Shown one piece after another: positions 10,500-21,260 of a DNA stretch of 50,180 nucleotides. The notes under the pieces are model-generated. The model worked only from the letters and a program-made list of their open reading frames with translations. It had not been told where the DNA came from and did no database searches. Both the position numbers and the translations under genes were made by a program. The DNA comes from Candidatus Coatesbacteria bacterium (GTDB lineage Bacteria; RBG-13-66-14): contig WJLX01000124.1 of assembly GCA_014728225.1 (NCBI GenBank), positions 1-50,180 of the forward strand, read 5' to 3'. Positions within the stretch are counted from its first letter, which is position 1, and every line of letters begins with the position of its first letter.

Positions 10500-11812
10500 T
10501 GCGTCCCGGTTTGGCCCTGATCATCCTGTCGGCCCTCGTCGGCCTGCTGCTCTTCGACGCGGCGGATACCCCGGCCGACGACGACGGCGATGTCATCGTC
10601 CTGGTGCTGACCTCGGCCACCCGGGGCAAGCTGGCCGGTTGCGGCTGACCGGGGTCCGTCCTCGGCGGACTGGCGGAGCGCGCCGGCGCCCTCGATACCC
10701 TGCGGGAAAGCCATCCCGAACTGCTGCTCCTCGACAGCGGCGATCTCCTCGGTCTGGACGACAAGCCCGCCAAGGCCCGAACGATCTTCGACTGTTACGA
10801 ACTGCTGGGCTACGACGCCCTGGCCCTCGGCGACCAGGATTTGCTCGACGGCACCTTCAGCGTGGCTGATCTGAGCGCGACGCTGCCGATCCTCTGCGCC
10901 AACCTCGAACCGCTGGACGACGACCTGACGCGGCCGCCGGGCTCGCTGATCATCGAGCGGGACGGCGTCAAGCTCGGGCTGGTCGCCGTCATCAACGAGG
11001 AGATCCACGGGCTGGAGGAATTGCTCGCCGAGCTGCGGTATCGGGTGACGCCCTGGCGGTCCGCGCTGGAGGACGAACTCGAGGCCCTGGAGGCCGCCGG
11101 TTGCGACATCGTCGTCCTGCTGTCCCACCTCGGCGTCCAGGACGAGGTCTACGCCGCCCGGGACTACGCCGAGCGCCTGGACCTGATCGTCGGCGGCCAC
11201 TCCGGCCTGTTCCAGCGCCGGCCGGACACCACGGAGGGCGCGCCGATCATCTGGCCCGGCCGCCTGGGACGCTACCTGGGCGTGGTCACCCTCAGCCGCT
11301 CAGCGGAAAACCTGGGCGAGATCGTTTCCTACGAGGCCCTGCCCGTCGATCGCTCCCCGGGCCGCGGCGCCGCCGTTCTCGAACGCCTGCGGGCCTACGA
11401 GGAGCAGCGCTACCGCGACTGGCTGGAAGCCTACTACGTGGCCACGGCGCAACCACAATTCTTCGGTCCCGATGACTGCGGCGCCTGTCATACAGCCGAG
11501 CTCGAGCAGTGGCGCGACACCGACCACGCCCACGCCTTCGCCACTCTGGTCGAGGAGGGTGACGAGCGCAATCTGGAGTGCGTAGGCTGCCACACCACCG
11601 GCTTCGGCAAGCCCGGCGGCTTCGCCGACGCCGAGCGCACCCCGCAGCTGACCGACGTCGGCTGCCAGGCCTGTCACCGCGCCGGTCCCGAACACCCCTA
11701 CGAATCCCGGGAGGTCGAGCCCGTCGCCGCCCCGGTCTGCGCCAAGTGTCACCGCCCCGGCCGCGACGATGATTTCAGTTACAGCCGGGACGTCGCCTAT
11801 GTCGAGCACTGA
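10499..11812 (+). CDS. Candidate selenoprotein: metallophosphatase-like tetraheme c-type cytochrome, Sec50
   Basis: One continuous frame of 437 residues if the UGA at 10646-10648 (codon 50) is read as selenocysteine. Residues 1-20 are a signal peptide or anchor. Next comes LAGCG-U-PGSVLGGLAERA, which lines up with the CGC..P.GGLARR motif of metallophosphatase/cytochrome c554-type proteins, so U replaces the second cysteine. A calcineurin-like region follows (LLLLDSGD, ALGDQDL, LLSHLG at about 210, VGGHSG at about 234). Four CxxCH heme sites start at about 327, 361, 389 and 414. A start after the UGA would lack a signal peptide, which periplasmic heme attachment requires. Its ATG overlaps the ligA stop. 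Alternatives are a nonsense mutation or sequencing error. Confidence 0.8.
10646..10686 (+). promoter_or_regulatory. UGA codon and putative bacterial SECIS hairpin
   Basis: Downstream of the UGA, CUGGCG (10670-10675) pairs with CGCCGG (10681-10686) around the five-base loop GAGCG, whose first base is G. The loop begins 28 bases past the UGA, within the layout known for bacterial SECIS elements. A competing hairpin GUCCG/CGGAC (10655-10671) is closer but lacks an early loop G. Confidence 0.5.
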
Positions 11813-11904
11813 CGATCAGCGGCCCTTCACCGGCGCCGACGGGCTGTGGTATCCTTGGCCCGTCGATCCATAATCCCCCACCACCGTCGCAGCCAGGAGG
11901 AAGA

Positions 11905-12756
11905 ATGCCTAAGATCGGCGTCATCGGCGGCTCGGGCCTTTACGAGATCGAGGCCCTGACCGACAAGCAGGAGAAGTTCATCAGCACCCCCTTCGGCGAG
12001 CCCAGCGCCGCCGTGGTCGTCGGCCGGCTGGACAACCGCGAGGTGGCCTTCGTCCCCCGCCACGGCAGGGGTCACGTGCTGACCCCCACCGAGGTCAACT
12101 ATCGGGCCAACGTCTGCGCGCTCAAACAGCTCGGCGTGCGCTATATCATCTCCGTCAGCGCCGTCGGCTCCCTCAAGGAGGAGATCGCCCCCACCCACCT
12201 CGTCGTCCCCGACCAGTTCATCGACCGCACCCGCCACCGCCGGGACACCTTCTTCTCCGACGGCATCGTGGCTCACGTCAGCCTGGCCGATCCTTTCTCC
12301 AACGAGCTGCGGGCGATCTTCGTCGAGCAGGCCAAAAAACTCGGCGTCACCGTCCATGACGGCGGTACCTACATCTGCATGGAGGGTCCCCAGTACTCCA
12401 CCCGGGCCGAGAGCCGGCTCTACCGCTCCTGGGGCGCCGACATCATCGGCATGACCAACCTGACCGAGGCCCGCCTGGCCCGGGAGGCCGAGATCGCCTA
12501 CGCCACCCTGGCCTTCTCCACGGACTACGACTGCTGGCACGAGGAGGACGTCACCTCGGACATGGTGATGGAGAACTTCGCCAAGAACGTCGAGACGGCC
12601 AAGGACCTGATCCAGGCCATCGTGCCGGCCATCGATCTCGAGGCCGAGTATCCGGCGCACAACGCCCTGGCCCAGGCCATGCTGACCCGGCCCGAGCACG
12701 TCCCCCAGGCCGTCAAGGAACGCCTGAAGCCCATAGCGGGCAAGTACCTCAAGTAG
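11905..12756 (+). CDS. mtnP: S-methyl-5'-thioadenosine phosphorylase
   Basis: A 283-residue cytoplasmic enzyme that splits 5'-methylthioadenosine with phosphate in methionine salvage. Family motifs are GVIGGSGLYEI at the N-terminus, PRHGRGH (phosphate site), NYRANV, VSAVGSL, GGTYICMEGPQYSTRAES and GMTNLTEARLAREAE, followed by STDYDCWH. The length is normal for MTAP rather than for purine nucleoside phosphorylase. The ATG follows AGGAGGAAGA. It stands alone with its own strong terminator. Confidence 0.95.
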   Translation: MPKIGVIGGSGLYEIEALTDKQEKFISTPFGEPSAAVVVGRLDNREVAFVPRHGRGHVLTPTEVNYRANVCALKQLGVRYIISVSAVGSLKEEIAPTHLVVPDQFIDRTRHRRDTFFSDGIVAHVSLADPFSNELRAIFVEQAKKLGVTVHDGGTYICMEGPQYSTRAESRLYRSWGADIIGMTNLTEARLAREAEIAYATLAFSTDYDCWHEEDVTSDMVMENFAKNVETAKDLIQAIVPAIDLEAEYPAHNALAQAMLTRPEHVPQAVKERLKPIAGKYLK

Positions 12757-12779
12757 GCGCGCCGTCAACCCGCCGCTCG

Positions 12780-12806
12780 AACCGGAACCTCAGGGTTCCG
12801 GTTTTT
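12780..12806 (+). terminator. Rho-independent terminator of mtnP
   Basis: A perfect 10-bp stem (AACCGGAACC with GGTTCCGGTT) and 4-base loop, followed by a short T-run, 23 bases after the mtnP stop. Confidence 0.85.
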
Positions 12807-13868
12807 CACTTCCGGGTCCTGGAGGGCCTCCCAGCAGATAAAACCGTCAACGGACCTCCTGCGTAACCCAGTACCTCCAGTATGCATCCCCCCGGGCCGT
12901 CACGCTTCTTGCATGCCCGGCGGACCTTGCCGGTCCGCCGGGGCAAGAAGCGCGCCGGCCCTCGTCATCTGCCCGTCGGTAACGCCGCCTCATAGACCGA
13001 CCGGGCGGGGGCGTCGAGTGTCAGCGGTTGCATTTTCGCGGGAGAGAACCTCGGCTCGGCGATCCAGGAGCTCAGCGTTCAACTAGCGCCCCGTGGCGCG
13101 GCGCAGTATGGCTGAGCAGACCCCTAGCACTGTCGCGGGTTTGTTCAACTTGACAGGCGCAAATTCAGCTGCTAGTTTTCCTAAGATTCGTAAATATGAG
13201 GCGGATAGTCGAGTTGTAGCAGTCCTGATCCACTGCTGCGGATCAGCTCACAGTTGAAGTCAGCGCAATCAAATCGTCGAATACGCTTGCTGGAGGTGGC
13301 AAAACGCTCACCGGCCGTTAAGGCTGCAGAGCCACTCAGCCCGGGAGACCGCCCGACGACGGGGAAGCGCTGTGCATTCATCACCGATGCAGCCAACGGC
13401 GATCAGCGGCACACAGGGCGTGTACCACGTTGGCTCACAGCGTTGTGAGTAGTTGCTGCCGAGCCCGAACGGCCCCGGCGTCTTGATGCGGTGACGGCGG
13501 CCCGGAGCCGGTAACTGCCGGGTTGCGGTTTGCCGGTGGCATCGGGGAGGGCCGGTCTGTAAGAGTTCAAAAGGCGGGGTGCGCTACACCCAAGCTGACC
13601 ATAGCGCGCCGGTTGGCGGTGCTGCTTGATCACCAGGATGGCTGCCGGCAAGCCGCTCGATCCCGACATCATGCAGCGCTGCTCAATCCCGCAGTTCGCT
13701 GCCGTCCGCTGAATGCGCGATTGTTGCTACTGCGCAGCGTCACCGTTGAGCTCCCGGTAGGTATCGGCTATATGCGAGCGTTTCCCAAACCATGAACAGT
13801 TCGTTGAGTTAGTTCTTTGGGCAAGCTTTTATATCGTATTGATCTTTATTGAACAAACGGGAGGACAA
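12807..13868. other. Gene-poor intergenic stretch
   Basis: About 1 kb with no convincing gene. It contains short palindromic element S1 (12894-12961). The open frames present (for example 13254-13448 and 13523-13795 on +) have no ribosome-binding site or recognisable motif, and composition is less GC-skewed by codon position than in the flanking genes. It may be decayed coding DNA. The last 70 bases are AT-richer and probably hold the promoter of the following lipoprotein, although no clean -35/-10 pair is seen. Confidence 0.5.
12894..12961. repeat. Short palindromic element, copy S1
   Basis: Outer arms of 19 bases (12894-12912 and 12943-12961) pair at 17 positions. Inner arms of 11 bases (12916-12926 and 12932-12942) pair perfectly around TTGCC. 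The arm core CGCTTCTTGC matches copies S2 and S3, and orientation is opposite to S2. Confidence 0.8.
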
Positions 13869-14924
13869 ATGTATCGGATAGCCGCCAGCTGCCTTCTCAC
13901 GGCCCTGCTCGTAACCGCCCTGATCACGGGTTGCGAGCCGGAGAGCGTAAGCGGTGACGATGAAGAGCAACAGGGGGAATGGCGCCTCGAGATCATCGAC
14001 GACGGTGGCAACGTCGGCCGGGCACCCGCAGTGGCCCTCGACGAAAACGGCTGCCCCCACGTGGCCTATTGCTCGGTAGATCCGCCCGAGTTGCGCTACG
14101 CCCGCCGGACCAACGGCTACTGGAACTACGGCTGCCTCGTATCGATCGGTCTGAGCCAGGGCACCTCCATCGCCGTTGACGACGGTTTACCCTTCATCGC
14201 CTACATCGGCGGAGGTTTGAGTTACCTCTATTGGGGAGGCGACGACTGGAAAACGGAAACCGTCGACAGAGCCTGCAACTGTCCCTCGCTGGTCAGGGAC
14301 GACGCCGGTGCGGCGCACATCGCCTATCAGGATCCAACCGCTTACGACCTCAAGTGCGCCCGCCAAACCGCGATGGGCTGGGAGCTGGAAATACTAGATA
14401 TAGAGGGGCTTACCGGTTTCTATACCTCGCTGGGCCTAGACTCAGCCGGCCGTCCCTGCATCGCCTATCACAGACGTGACTCCGACGAGGTCAAGCTGGC
14501 CGTCTACGACGGCAACGACTGGACCAGCGAGGTCGTCGACGAGGGAACCGTTTGCGACTTGGCCGTCGACGACCGGGACGGCCTGCACCTGGCCTACTAC
14601 GCTTATCCCGAGCGGGTTCTGCTGTACGCCTACAATGACGGCGGCGGCTGGCAGTTCGAGACGATCGACGAACAGATGGGTAACTACGGGATCGGTATCG
14701 ACATAGACGTCACTTCAGAGGGCGAGCCGCGGGTCGCTTACATCGACGCCGACCGGGGGTTGCTCAACTACGCCTTCCCCCGCGGAGACGGCTGGGCCGT
14801 CAGCGTCGCGGACAGCGACAGCGTACCGGATTGTTTCGTCGCCCTGGCCGTCGACGGCCAGGACCGCCCGCACATCGTTTACCGCTCCGATAACAGCCTG
14901 CGATACGCCATCAAAGACCAGTAG
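13869..14924 (+). CDS. Lipoprotein with seven beta-propeller-like repeats
   Basis: A 351-residue lipoprotein. The ATG at 13869 follows GGGAGGACAA and is preferred over the in-frame start 30 bases upstream. Cys22 is in a lipobox (LITGC). The mature protein has seven repeats of about 45 residues, each with a core like A-D-xx-G-x-P-H-I-A-Y: ENGCPHVAY, DGLPFIAY, AGAAHIAY, AGRPCIAY, DGLHLAY, EGEPRVAY and QDRPHIVY. Seven repeats suit a seven-bladed propeller of the BNR/sialidase-like type. No catalytic residues are recognised, so binding or a structural role is equally possible. Confidence 0.8.
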   Translation: MYRIAASCLLTALLVTALITGCEPESVSGDDEEQQGEWRLEIIDDGGNVGRAPAVALDENGCPHVAYCSVDPPELRYARRTNGYWNYGCLVSIGLSQGTSIAVDDGLPFIAYIGGGLSYLYWGGDDWKTETVDRACNCPSLVRDDAGAAHIAYQDPTAYDLKCARQTAMGWELEILDIEGLTGFYTSLGLDSAGRPCIAYHRRDSDEVKLAVYDGNDWTSEVVDEGTVCDLAVDDRDGLHLAYYAYPERVLLYAYNDGGGWQFETIDEQMGNYGIGIDIDVTSEGEPRVAYIDADRGLLNYAFPRGDGWAVSVADSDSVPDCFVALAVDGQDRPHIVYRSDNSLRYAIKDQ

Positions 14925-14946
14925 ACGGCGCTGAAACCTGCGACGA

Positions 14947-15015
14947 GGGCCGGCGCGGTTCTTGCCCCGCCGGACCTTAGCAGGTCCGGCGGGAATGCAA
15001 GAAGCGTGACGGCCC
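14947..15015. repeat. Short palindromic element, copy S2
   Basis: Outer 19-base arms (14947-14965 and 14997-15015) pair at 16 positions. Perfect 12-bp inner arms (14966-14977 and 14982-14993) flank the loop TAGC. The left arm contains GGCGCGGTTCTTGC and the right arm GCAAGAAGCGTGACGG. It lies between two convergent genes. Confidence 0.85.
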
Positions 15016-15045
15016 GGCGCAAGGCCGAGCCTGTCCGGCAACAAG

Positions 15046-15073
15046 AAAAACCGGGCCCGCGGGCCCGGTTTTT
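15046..15073. terminator. Bidirectional terminator between the lipoprotein and rpoD
   Basis: A perfect palindrome: five A, a GC-only stem (CCGGGCCC and GGGCCCGG) and five T. It serves the + strand lipoprotein and, on the minus strand, rpoD, whose stop is 17 bases away. Confidence 0.9.
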
Positions 15074-15090
15074 GGGGTTCGCAACCGTTG

Positions 15091-16863
<1,773 letters not shown>

Positions 16864-16970
16864 CACGTCCTCGGGGTTGCGTTTATCATCCAGACGCGGG
16901 GTGGGATGGAGAATAGGTTTTATGAGCGTCGTTTTCGATGGAAAAGCTGCGCTATGCTACGTCGAAAGTT

Positions 16971-16976
16971 AGTATA
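16971..16976 (-). promoter_or_regulatory. Possible internal -10 box for rpoD
   Basis: TATACT on the minus strand just after the dnaG stop, with only a weak -35 candidate (TGGAAA) inside the end of dnaG. It may let rpoD be expressed apart from dnaG. Confidence 0.4.
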
Positions 16977-16979
16977 GCG

Positions 16980-18761
16980 TTAAGACTTGCGCTTTTCCAG
17001 CTCCTCTTTGCGTTGCAGCAGCTCTTCGATCCGCGCCCGGTCGTCGACCCGGTAGGCCTCGCGTAGCTCGGCGCGCAACCGCAACTGCTCGGCGCGGAGG
17101 GATTGCTGACGCAGGCTGGCCAGGCAGGCTTCGAGGGCCTCGTCGCGTTCATCGTCTTCCAGGACTCCATCAACGGCTTCATAGAAGACCGGGCGAAGGT
17201 TCTCGTCCAGCTCGGCGGCGGCGGCGGGAATCGGCGGCGGGGCGTCGTCGTCCCAACGGGCGGCGAATTCCACCGCCGGGCGGAACTCGACGGGAAAGTC
17301 GGTCACCGTCGACTCGGCCAGTATCCGGCGCCCGCACGCGGTGTCGTTGAACAGCAGCCAGAGCAGCAGGCTCACGTCCCGCCGCAGCTTGACGTCTGGG
17401 CGGCGAGCAGGTGGCTTCCGCTGAGCGGCGGACCGGTCGTCGCTGCGCCGCGCCCGGCCCTCGCGACCACGGCGCACACTGTCGCGCAGATCGGCCCGCA
17501 GGGCGCTTTGGGTCACCCCGAGCTTGCCGGCGAAGCGATCGATCAGCAGATCGACGGCCACGCGCTCGCGCAGCAGCAGTAGCAGTTCGGCCAGCTCGTC
17601 CACCAGGGCCAGCTTATCCGCGGTGGAGTTCAGGTCGTAGCGGGCCACCAGGCTGCGGGTGAGGAAATCGTCCAGCTCGAGGGCCCCGTTCAGCAGCTCG
17701 TCGACGGCGGCGCGACCGCCCTCCCGGGCCACGTCGTCGGGATCACCGCCCGCCGCCGGCACGGCCACCCGCACGGCCAGGTCGGCGTTGACCAGTCCGG
17801 CCAACGAGCGCAGGGCGGCGGACTGGCCGGCGCTGTCGCCGTCGAAGATCACGGTCACGCCGTGATCGCCGGCGAAGCGGCCCAGCAGTTTGGCCTGCTC
17901 ACCGGTCAGCGCCGTACCCAGGGGGGCCACGGCGGTGGCCGCATCGACGGCGTGGAGGCTGATGACGTCCAGGTAGCCCTCGACCAACATAGCCGGCGCC
18001 TGGCGCATACCCTTGCGGGCCAGGTCCAGGCCGTAGAGGAGCTCGCCCTTGTGGTAAAGTGGGGTTTCCGGGGAGTTGAGGTACTTGGGGGCTCGCTCGT
18101 CACCGGAGAGGTCGCGGCCGCCGAAGCCCACGACCCGTCCGCGCACGTCGCGCACCGGAAAGACCACCCGGTCGCGCAGGCGGTCGTAGAGCCTGCCGCT
18201 GCGCTCGCTGCGGGCGCAGAGACCCGCCTTGAGCAACTGTTCCTCCCGCGCCCCGGACCTGCTCAGGGCCTTGGTCAGCTCGTCCCAGGCCGGCGGAGCC
18301 AGCCCCAGGCCGAAGCGCTTGATCTGGGTCGCCGGAACCCGGCGCCGTTCGAGGAACTCCCGCCCACGGCTGCCGGCCTCCGAATCGAGCAACCGGGTGT
18401 AGAAGGCCGCCGCGCGCTCCAACAGCTCCAGCAGACCCTCGCGTTCACCCCGCCGGGCGTCGGAGCCGGTCTCGGTGAGGGTGATGTTGTACTTGCGCGC
18501 CAGCAGCCGCACGGCCTCGACGAAGCCGAGGTTCTCCATCTCCATCACGAAGCTGAAGACGTCGCCGCCGACGCCGCAGCCGAAGCAGTGGTAGAACTGC
18601 CGCGCCGCGTTGACGTTGAAGGAGGGGGTCTTCTCCTCGTGGAAGGGGCAGAGTCCGACATGGTTCTGCCCCCGCCGCTTCAACTGGACGTACTCACCGA
18701 CGACGGCGACGATGTCGGCCGCCCAGCGCACACGATCAATGCTGGCGTCGTCGATGGCCAC
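16980..18761 (-). CDS. dnaG: DNA primase DnaG
   Basis: A 593-residue replication primase. The N-terminal CHC2 zinc finger is CPFHEEKTPSF then YHCFGCGVGGD. The RNA polymerase core has the TOPRIM motifs MLVEGYLDVISLH and IFDGDSAGQSAA. The C-terminal helicase-binding region is helical and Arg/Glu-rich, ending EELLQRKEELEKRKS. The GTG start aligns with the usual family start (IDRVRWAADIVAVVGEYVQL). rpoD lies 116 bases downstream on the same strand. Element L3 lies about 150 bases upstream. Confidence 0.97.
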   Translation of the reverse strand: MAIDDASIDRVRWAADIVAVVGEYVQLKRRGQNHVGLCPFHEEKTPSFNVNAARQFYHCFGCGVGGDVFSFVMEMENLGFVEAVRLLARKYNITLTETGSDARRGEREGLLELLERAAAFYTRLLDSEAGSRGREFLERRRVPATQIKRFGLGLAPPAWDELTKALSRSGAREEQLLKAGLCARSERSGRLYDRLRDRVVFPVRDVRGRVVGFGGRDLSGDERAPKYLNSPETPLYHKGELLYGLDLARKGMRQAPAMLVEGYLDVISLHAVDAATAVAPLGTALTGEQAKLLGRFAGDHGVTVIFDGDSAGQSAALRSLAGLVNADLAVRVAVPAAGGDPDDVAREGGRAAVDELLNGALELDDFLTRSLVARYDLNSTADKLALVDELAELLLLLRERVAVDLLIDRFAGKLGVTQSALRADLRDSVRRGREGRARRSDDRSAAQRKPPARRPDVKLRRDVSLLLWLLFNDTACGRRILAESTVTDFPVEFRPAVEFAARWDDDAPPPIPAAAAELDENLRPVFYEAVDGVLEDDERDEALEACLASLRQQSLRAEQLRLRAELREAYRVDDRARIEELLQRKEELEKRKS

Positions 18762-18911
18762 GGCGCCTTGTGTTTGGAACGTGAGGCAAGTTAGTCGCTC
18801 ATTTACCCTCTGTCAAGTAAGAATTTTAGATTGTAGCAAAAAGCCGGCTCTATTAACAGACCGGAAATCTGCTTTTCTCATTGACGGCTGCTATTCGAGG
18901 TAAAGCGAAGC

Positions 18912-19120
18912 GGTAAAGCGAACGCTGAAAACGACCCCCGGCGGTTGCACTGCCCAAACGAAGCCGTAGCGCCCCCGGAACCGGCACGGTTTTTGCATCT
19001 CGGCGCACGTGCGAGCGGCAGCGACGGTCCGCCTCCGCAAAAACCGTGCCGGTTCCGGGGGCTGATCCGCCGCGGTCCCGGGGGTAGCGGGAGGCGGTCG
19101 TTTTCAGCGTTCGCTTTACC
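18912..19120. repeat. Long nested palindromic element, copy L3
   Basis: Perfect 25-bp outer arms (18912-18936 and 19096-19120) containing GCTGAAAACGACC enclose perfect 26-bp inner arms (18971-18996 and 19037-19062) with GGCACGGTTTTTGC. The centre reads ATCTCGGCG then GCCTCC, the reverse of L1, so this copy is in minus orientation, the same strand as dnaG, which starts downstream of it. Confidence 0.9.
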
Positions 19121-19666
19121 ACGGCGGTCAGTTTATCTTGCGTAGAATGGGTAGGGATCGCTTCGGCAATAGACCCATACGTATCGAGACCTTTCTTTGC
19201 GATCATATACCCCGTCTGGAGCGGATCATGCTGGTAATCTGCTGATAATGCGAGCGATGATCCTCACATGGCTGTCACAAAGCGCGTAGTCATAAAGTGA
19301 CGGATAACATAGGCGGGAACTAAAAGGAGGGTCAGATAACAGCAGGTTTGCCTATACCCGGGCGACGGTTGGCGATCGATGTCTAAGTCATCTAATAACA
19401 ACCAGTATGGGCATACGAAGCGCGTGTTTGATCAACAACGCAGTATCTCCGGTGGGTGGAGAAGACCGGTTAAACCGCGCATAGTTAGTCTGATTTGATC
19501 CGATCAGGTTATCTGTTCTCCTTACTTTTTAACAGGCTCCTAGCGGCGAGCGGTCAAGTAATGTTGGTATTAAGATCACCGAACGAGTGTGAACCTGCAA
19601 AGACCCGTGAGATAACTAGAGAAAGGCAGTTGGAAGGGATTCACGGTAAAAACGGCTCTAACTAGC

Positions 19667-19763
19667 GGGGGCTGTTCGCTCCATCGCCGGGCGCTGGTTA
19701 TCTTATCGAGGAGCGTCAGGTAGCCTTATCATTCGAGATCAGCCATTCAGGACTGTTCAGCGG
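19667..19763. repeat. Dispersed degenerate repeat, copy B
   Basis: Partner of copy A at 446-541, sharing GGGGCTGTTCGCTCC and CGCCGGGCG with scattered similarity further on. Both copies lie in gene-poor debris. On the minus strand, short triplet-like repetition (GATGAGGTTTCC twice) precedes a stop at the position matching the stop in copy A. Confidence 0.45.
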
Positions 19764-20098
19764 AAACCTCATCGGAAACCTCATCGGAAACCCGAAAGCG
19801 ATCGGTAACGTTTTGTGTAGCTAGGGCGGGGCATGAGCGGTTTTTAACGTCGTGATACCGGTTCGGGCGGCCTGTCAACCGTTGCCCGAGCTTTCCCCCA
19901 GCGGTTCTCTTCGCGGTTAGGCTGCGGCATACACACTTCGTCGAATACTCTGGAGGTTTACGAGGCCGCGAGCGGTTAGGTCACGCGGTTACTCAGGTTT
20001 AGAAAACTGGTACGGGCGATGAGCCGGGCGGCCCGTGATCAAAGACCAGTAGTATAGCGCATGCTGGGCTCCCCTTGTTTTGCGGATCACATAATCAG

Positions 20099-20119
20099 GC
20101 GCTCCCCGGCGGGGAGCGC
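20099..20119 (-). terminator. Hairpin after mreB
   Basis: A perfect 9-bp GC-rich stem (GCGCTCCCC with GGGGAGCGC) and 3-base loop, 30 bases beyond the mreB stop. There is little T-run on the minus strand. Confidence 0.55.
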
Positions 20120-20149
20120 TGAGAGGTTGTGTCCGGTGTGGCGGGGGTA

Positions 20150-21172
20150 TCAACTGGGGACCAGATTGAACAGCCGTTTGTAGCGGTAGAAGTCGGAGAG
20201 GATCATCCCCAGGCCTTCGATGATGGTATGCAGGGGTTTGGGGGCCAGGCGGACCTCGAGGTTGGTTTCTTCGTGGATGGCCTGGTCCAGGCCGTGGAGC
20301 AGGGCGCCGCCGCCGGTGAGGTTGACGCCGCTTTCGACGATGTCGGCGGCCAGTTCGGGCGGAGTGCGTTCGAGGGTGGAGCGGACGGCGCCGATGACCG
20401 ATGAGACGGTTTCGCGCAGGGCCTGGAAGACCTCGTTGGATGACAGCTCGACGGTGTTGGGGATGCCGGTGATCATGTTACGGCCCTTGACGGCCATGGT
20501 TCGTTCATCGTCGAGGCGGACGGCGGTGCCGATGTTGATCTTGATCTGTTCGCAGATCTGCTCACCGACGAAGACGCTGTAGTGGTTGCGCAGGTAGCGG
20601 TCGATGGCGGCGTCCATATCGTCGCCACCGATCTTGCGCGATTCGCTGACCACGACGCCGCCGAGGCTCATCACGGCGACCTCGGTGGTGCCGCCGCCGA
20701 CGTCGACGACGATGGAGCCCGCCGAGGCCTCGATGGGCAGTTGCATACCCACAGCGGCGGCGATGGGTTCCTCGATGAGGTAGATTTCGCGGACGCCGGC
20801 GTTTTTGAGGGAATCGCGCACGGCGCGTTTTTCGACCTCGGTGATGCCCGACGGGACGCAGGCCAGGGCCCGGGGTTTGACGACGGAGGAGCCCTGCAGG
20901 CAGATGCGCAAAAAGCCCTTGAGCATCAGTTCGGCCGTTTGGTAGTCGGCGATCACGCCGTCCTTGAGCGGGCGGATGGCCCGGATGTTGGGCGGTGTAC
21001 GGCCGAGCATCCGTTTGGCGGCGGTGCCCAGGGCTTCGATCTGCTTGTACTCGTTGACGGCGATGACCGAGGGCTCCTCGACGACGACCCCGGCGTCTTC
21101 GAGGTAGACCATGGTGTTGGTCGTGCCCAGGTCGAGGGCCACGTAGCGGGGCAGGATTTTGCGAAAGATCAA
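20150..21172 (-). CDS. mreB: Rod shape-determining protein MreB
   Basis: A 340-residue actin-like ATPase that guides lateral cell-wall synthesis. Phosphate-1 motif ALDLGTTNTMVYLED, connect-1 and PSVIAVNE near the N-terminus, phosphate-2 VVDVGGGTTEVAVMSLGG, the EEPIAAAVG helix, and the adenosine motif LTGGGALLHGLDQAI near the C-terminus are all present. The length is standard. It starts at TTG with no strong Shine-Dalgarno site. It is the last gene of a minus-strand unit with two lineage-specific proteins. mreC and mreD do not follow it, which is unusual. Confidence 0.95.
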   Translation of the reverse strand: MIFRKILPRYVALDLGTTNTMVYLEDAGVVVEEPSVIAVNEYKQIEALGTAAKRMLGRTPPNIRAIRPLKDGVIADYQTAELMLKGFLRICLQGSSVVKPRALACVPSGITEVEKRAVRDSLKNAGVREIYLIEEPIAAAVGMQLPIEASAGSIVVDVGGGTTEVAVMSLGGVVVSESRKIGGDDMDAAIDRYLRNHYSVFVGEQICEQIKINIGTAVRLDDERTMAVKGRNMITGIPNTVELSSNEVFQALRETVSSVIGAVRSTLERTPPELAADIVESGVNLTGGGALLHGLDQAIHEETNLEVRLAPKPLHTIIEGLGMILSDFYRYKRLFNLVPS

Positions 21173-21260
21173 GGCGGTCTGCCCTGGTTGTCGGGGTGGG
21201 TCAGCGGTTAGTTAAGCGTTGATACGACGCGGTCTTCGGCCGCCGTAGCGGGGCGATGGC

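Larger units (their letters stand above)
18762..20098. other. Gene-poor intergenic stretch between dnaG and mreB
   Basis: About 1.3 kb between two minus-strand units. It holds palindromic element L3 (18912-19120) and dispersed repeat copy B (19667-19763). The stretch 19120-20000 is less GC-rich than the flanks, with many stops in all frames. A 15-base match to the end of the lipoprotein gene at 14910-14924 (ATCAAAGACCAGTAG) occurs near 20037, perhaps a trace of a lost paralogue. No gene is supported. Confidence 0.5.

Noticed and set aside
13523-13795. 90-codon open frame in the 13-kb intergenic stretch
   Set aside because: No ribosome-binding site, no recognisable motif and shadow-like composition.
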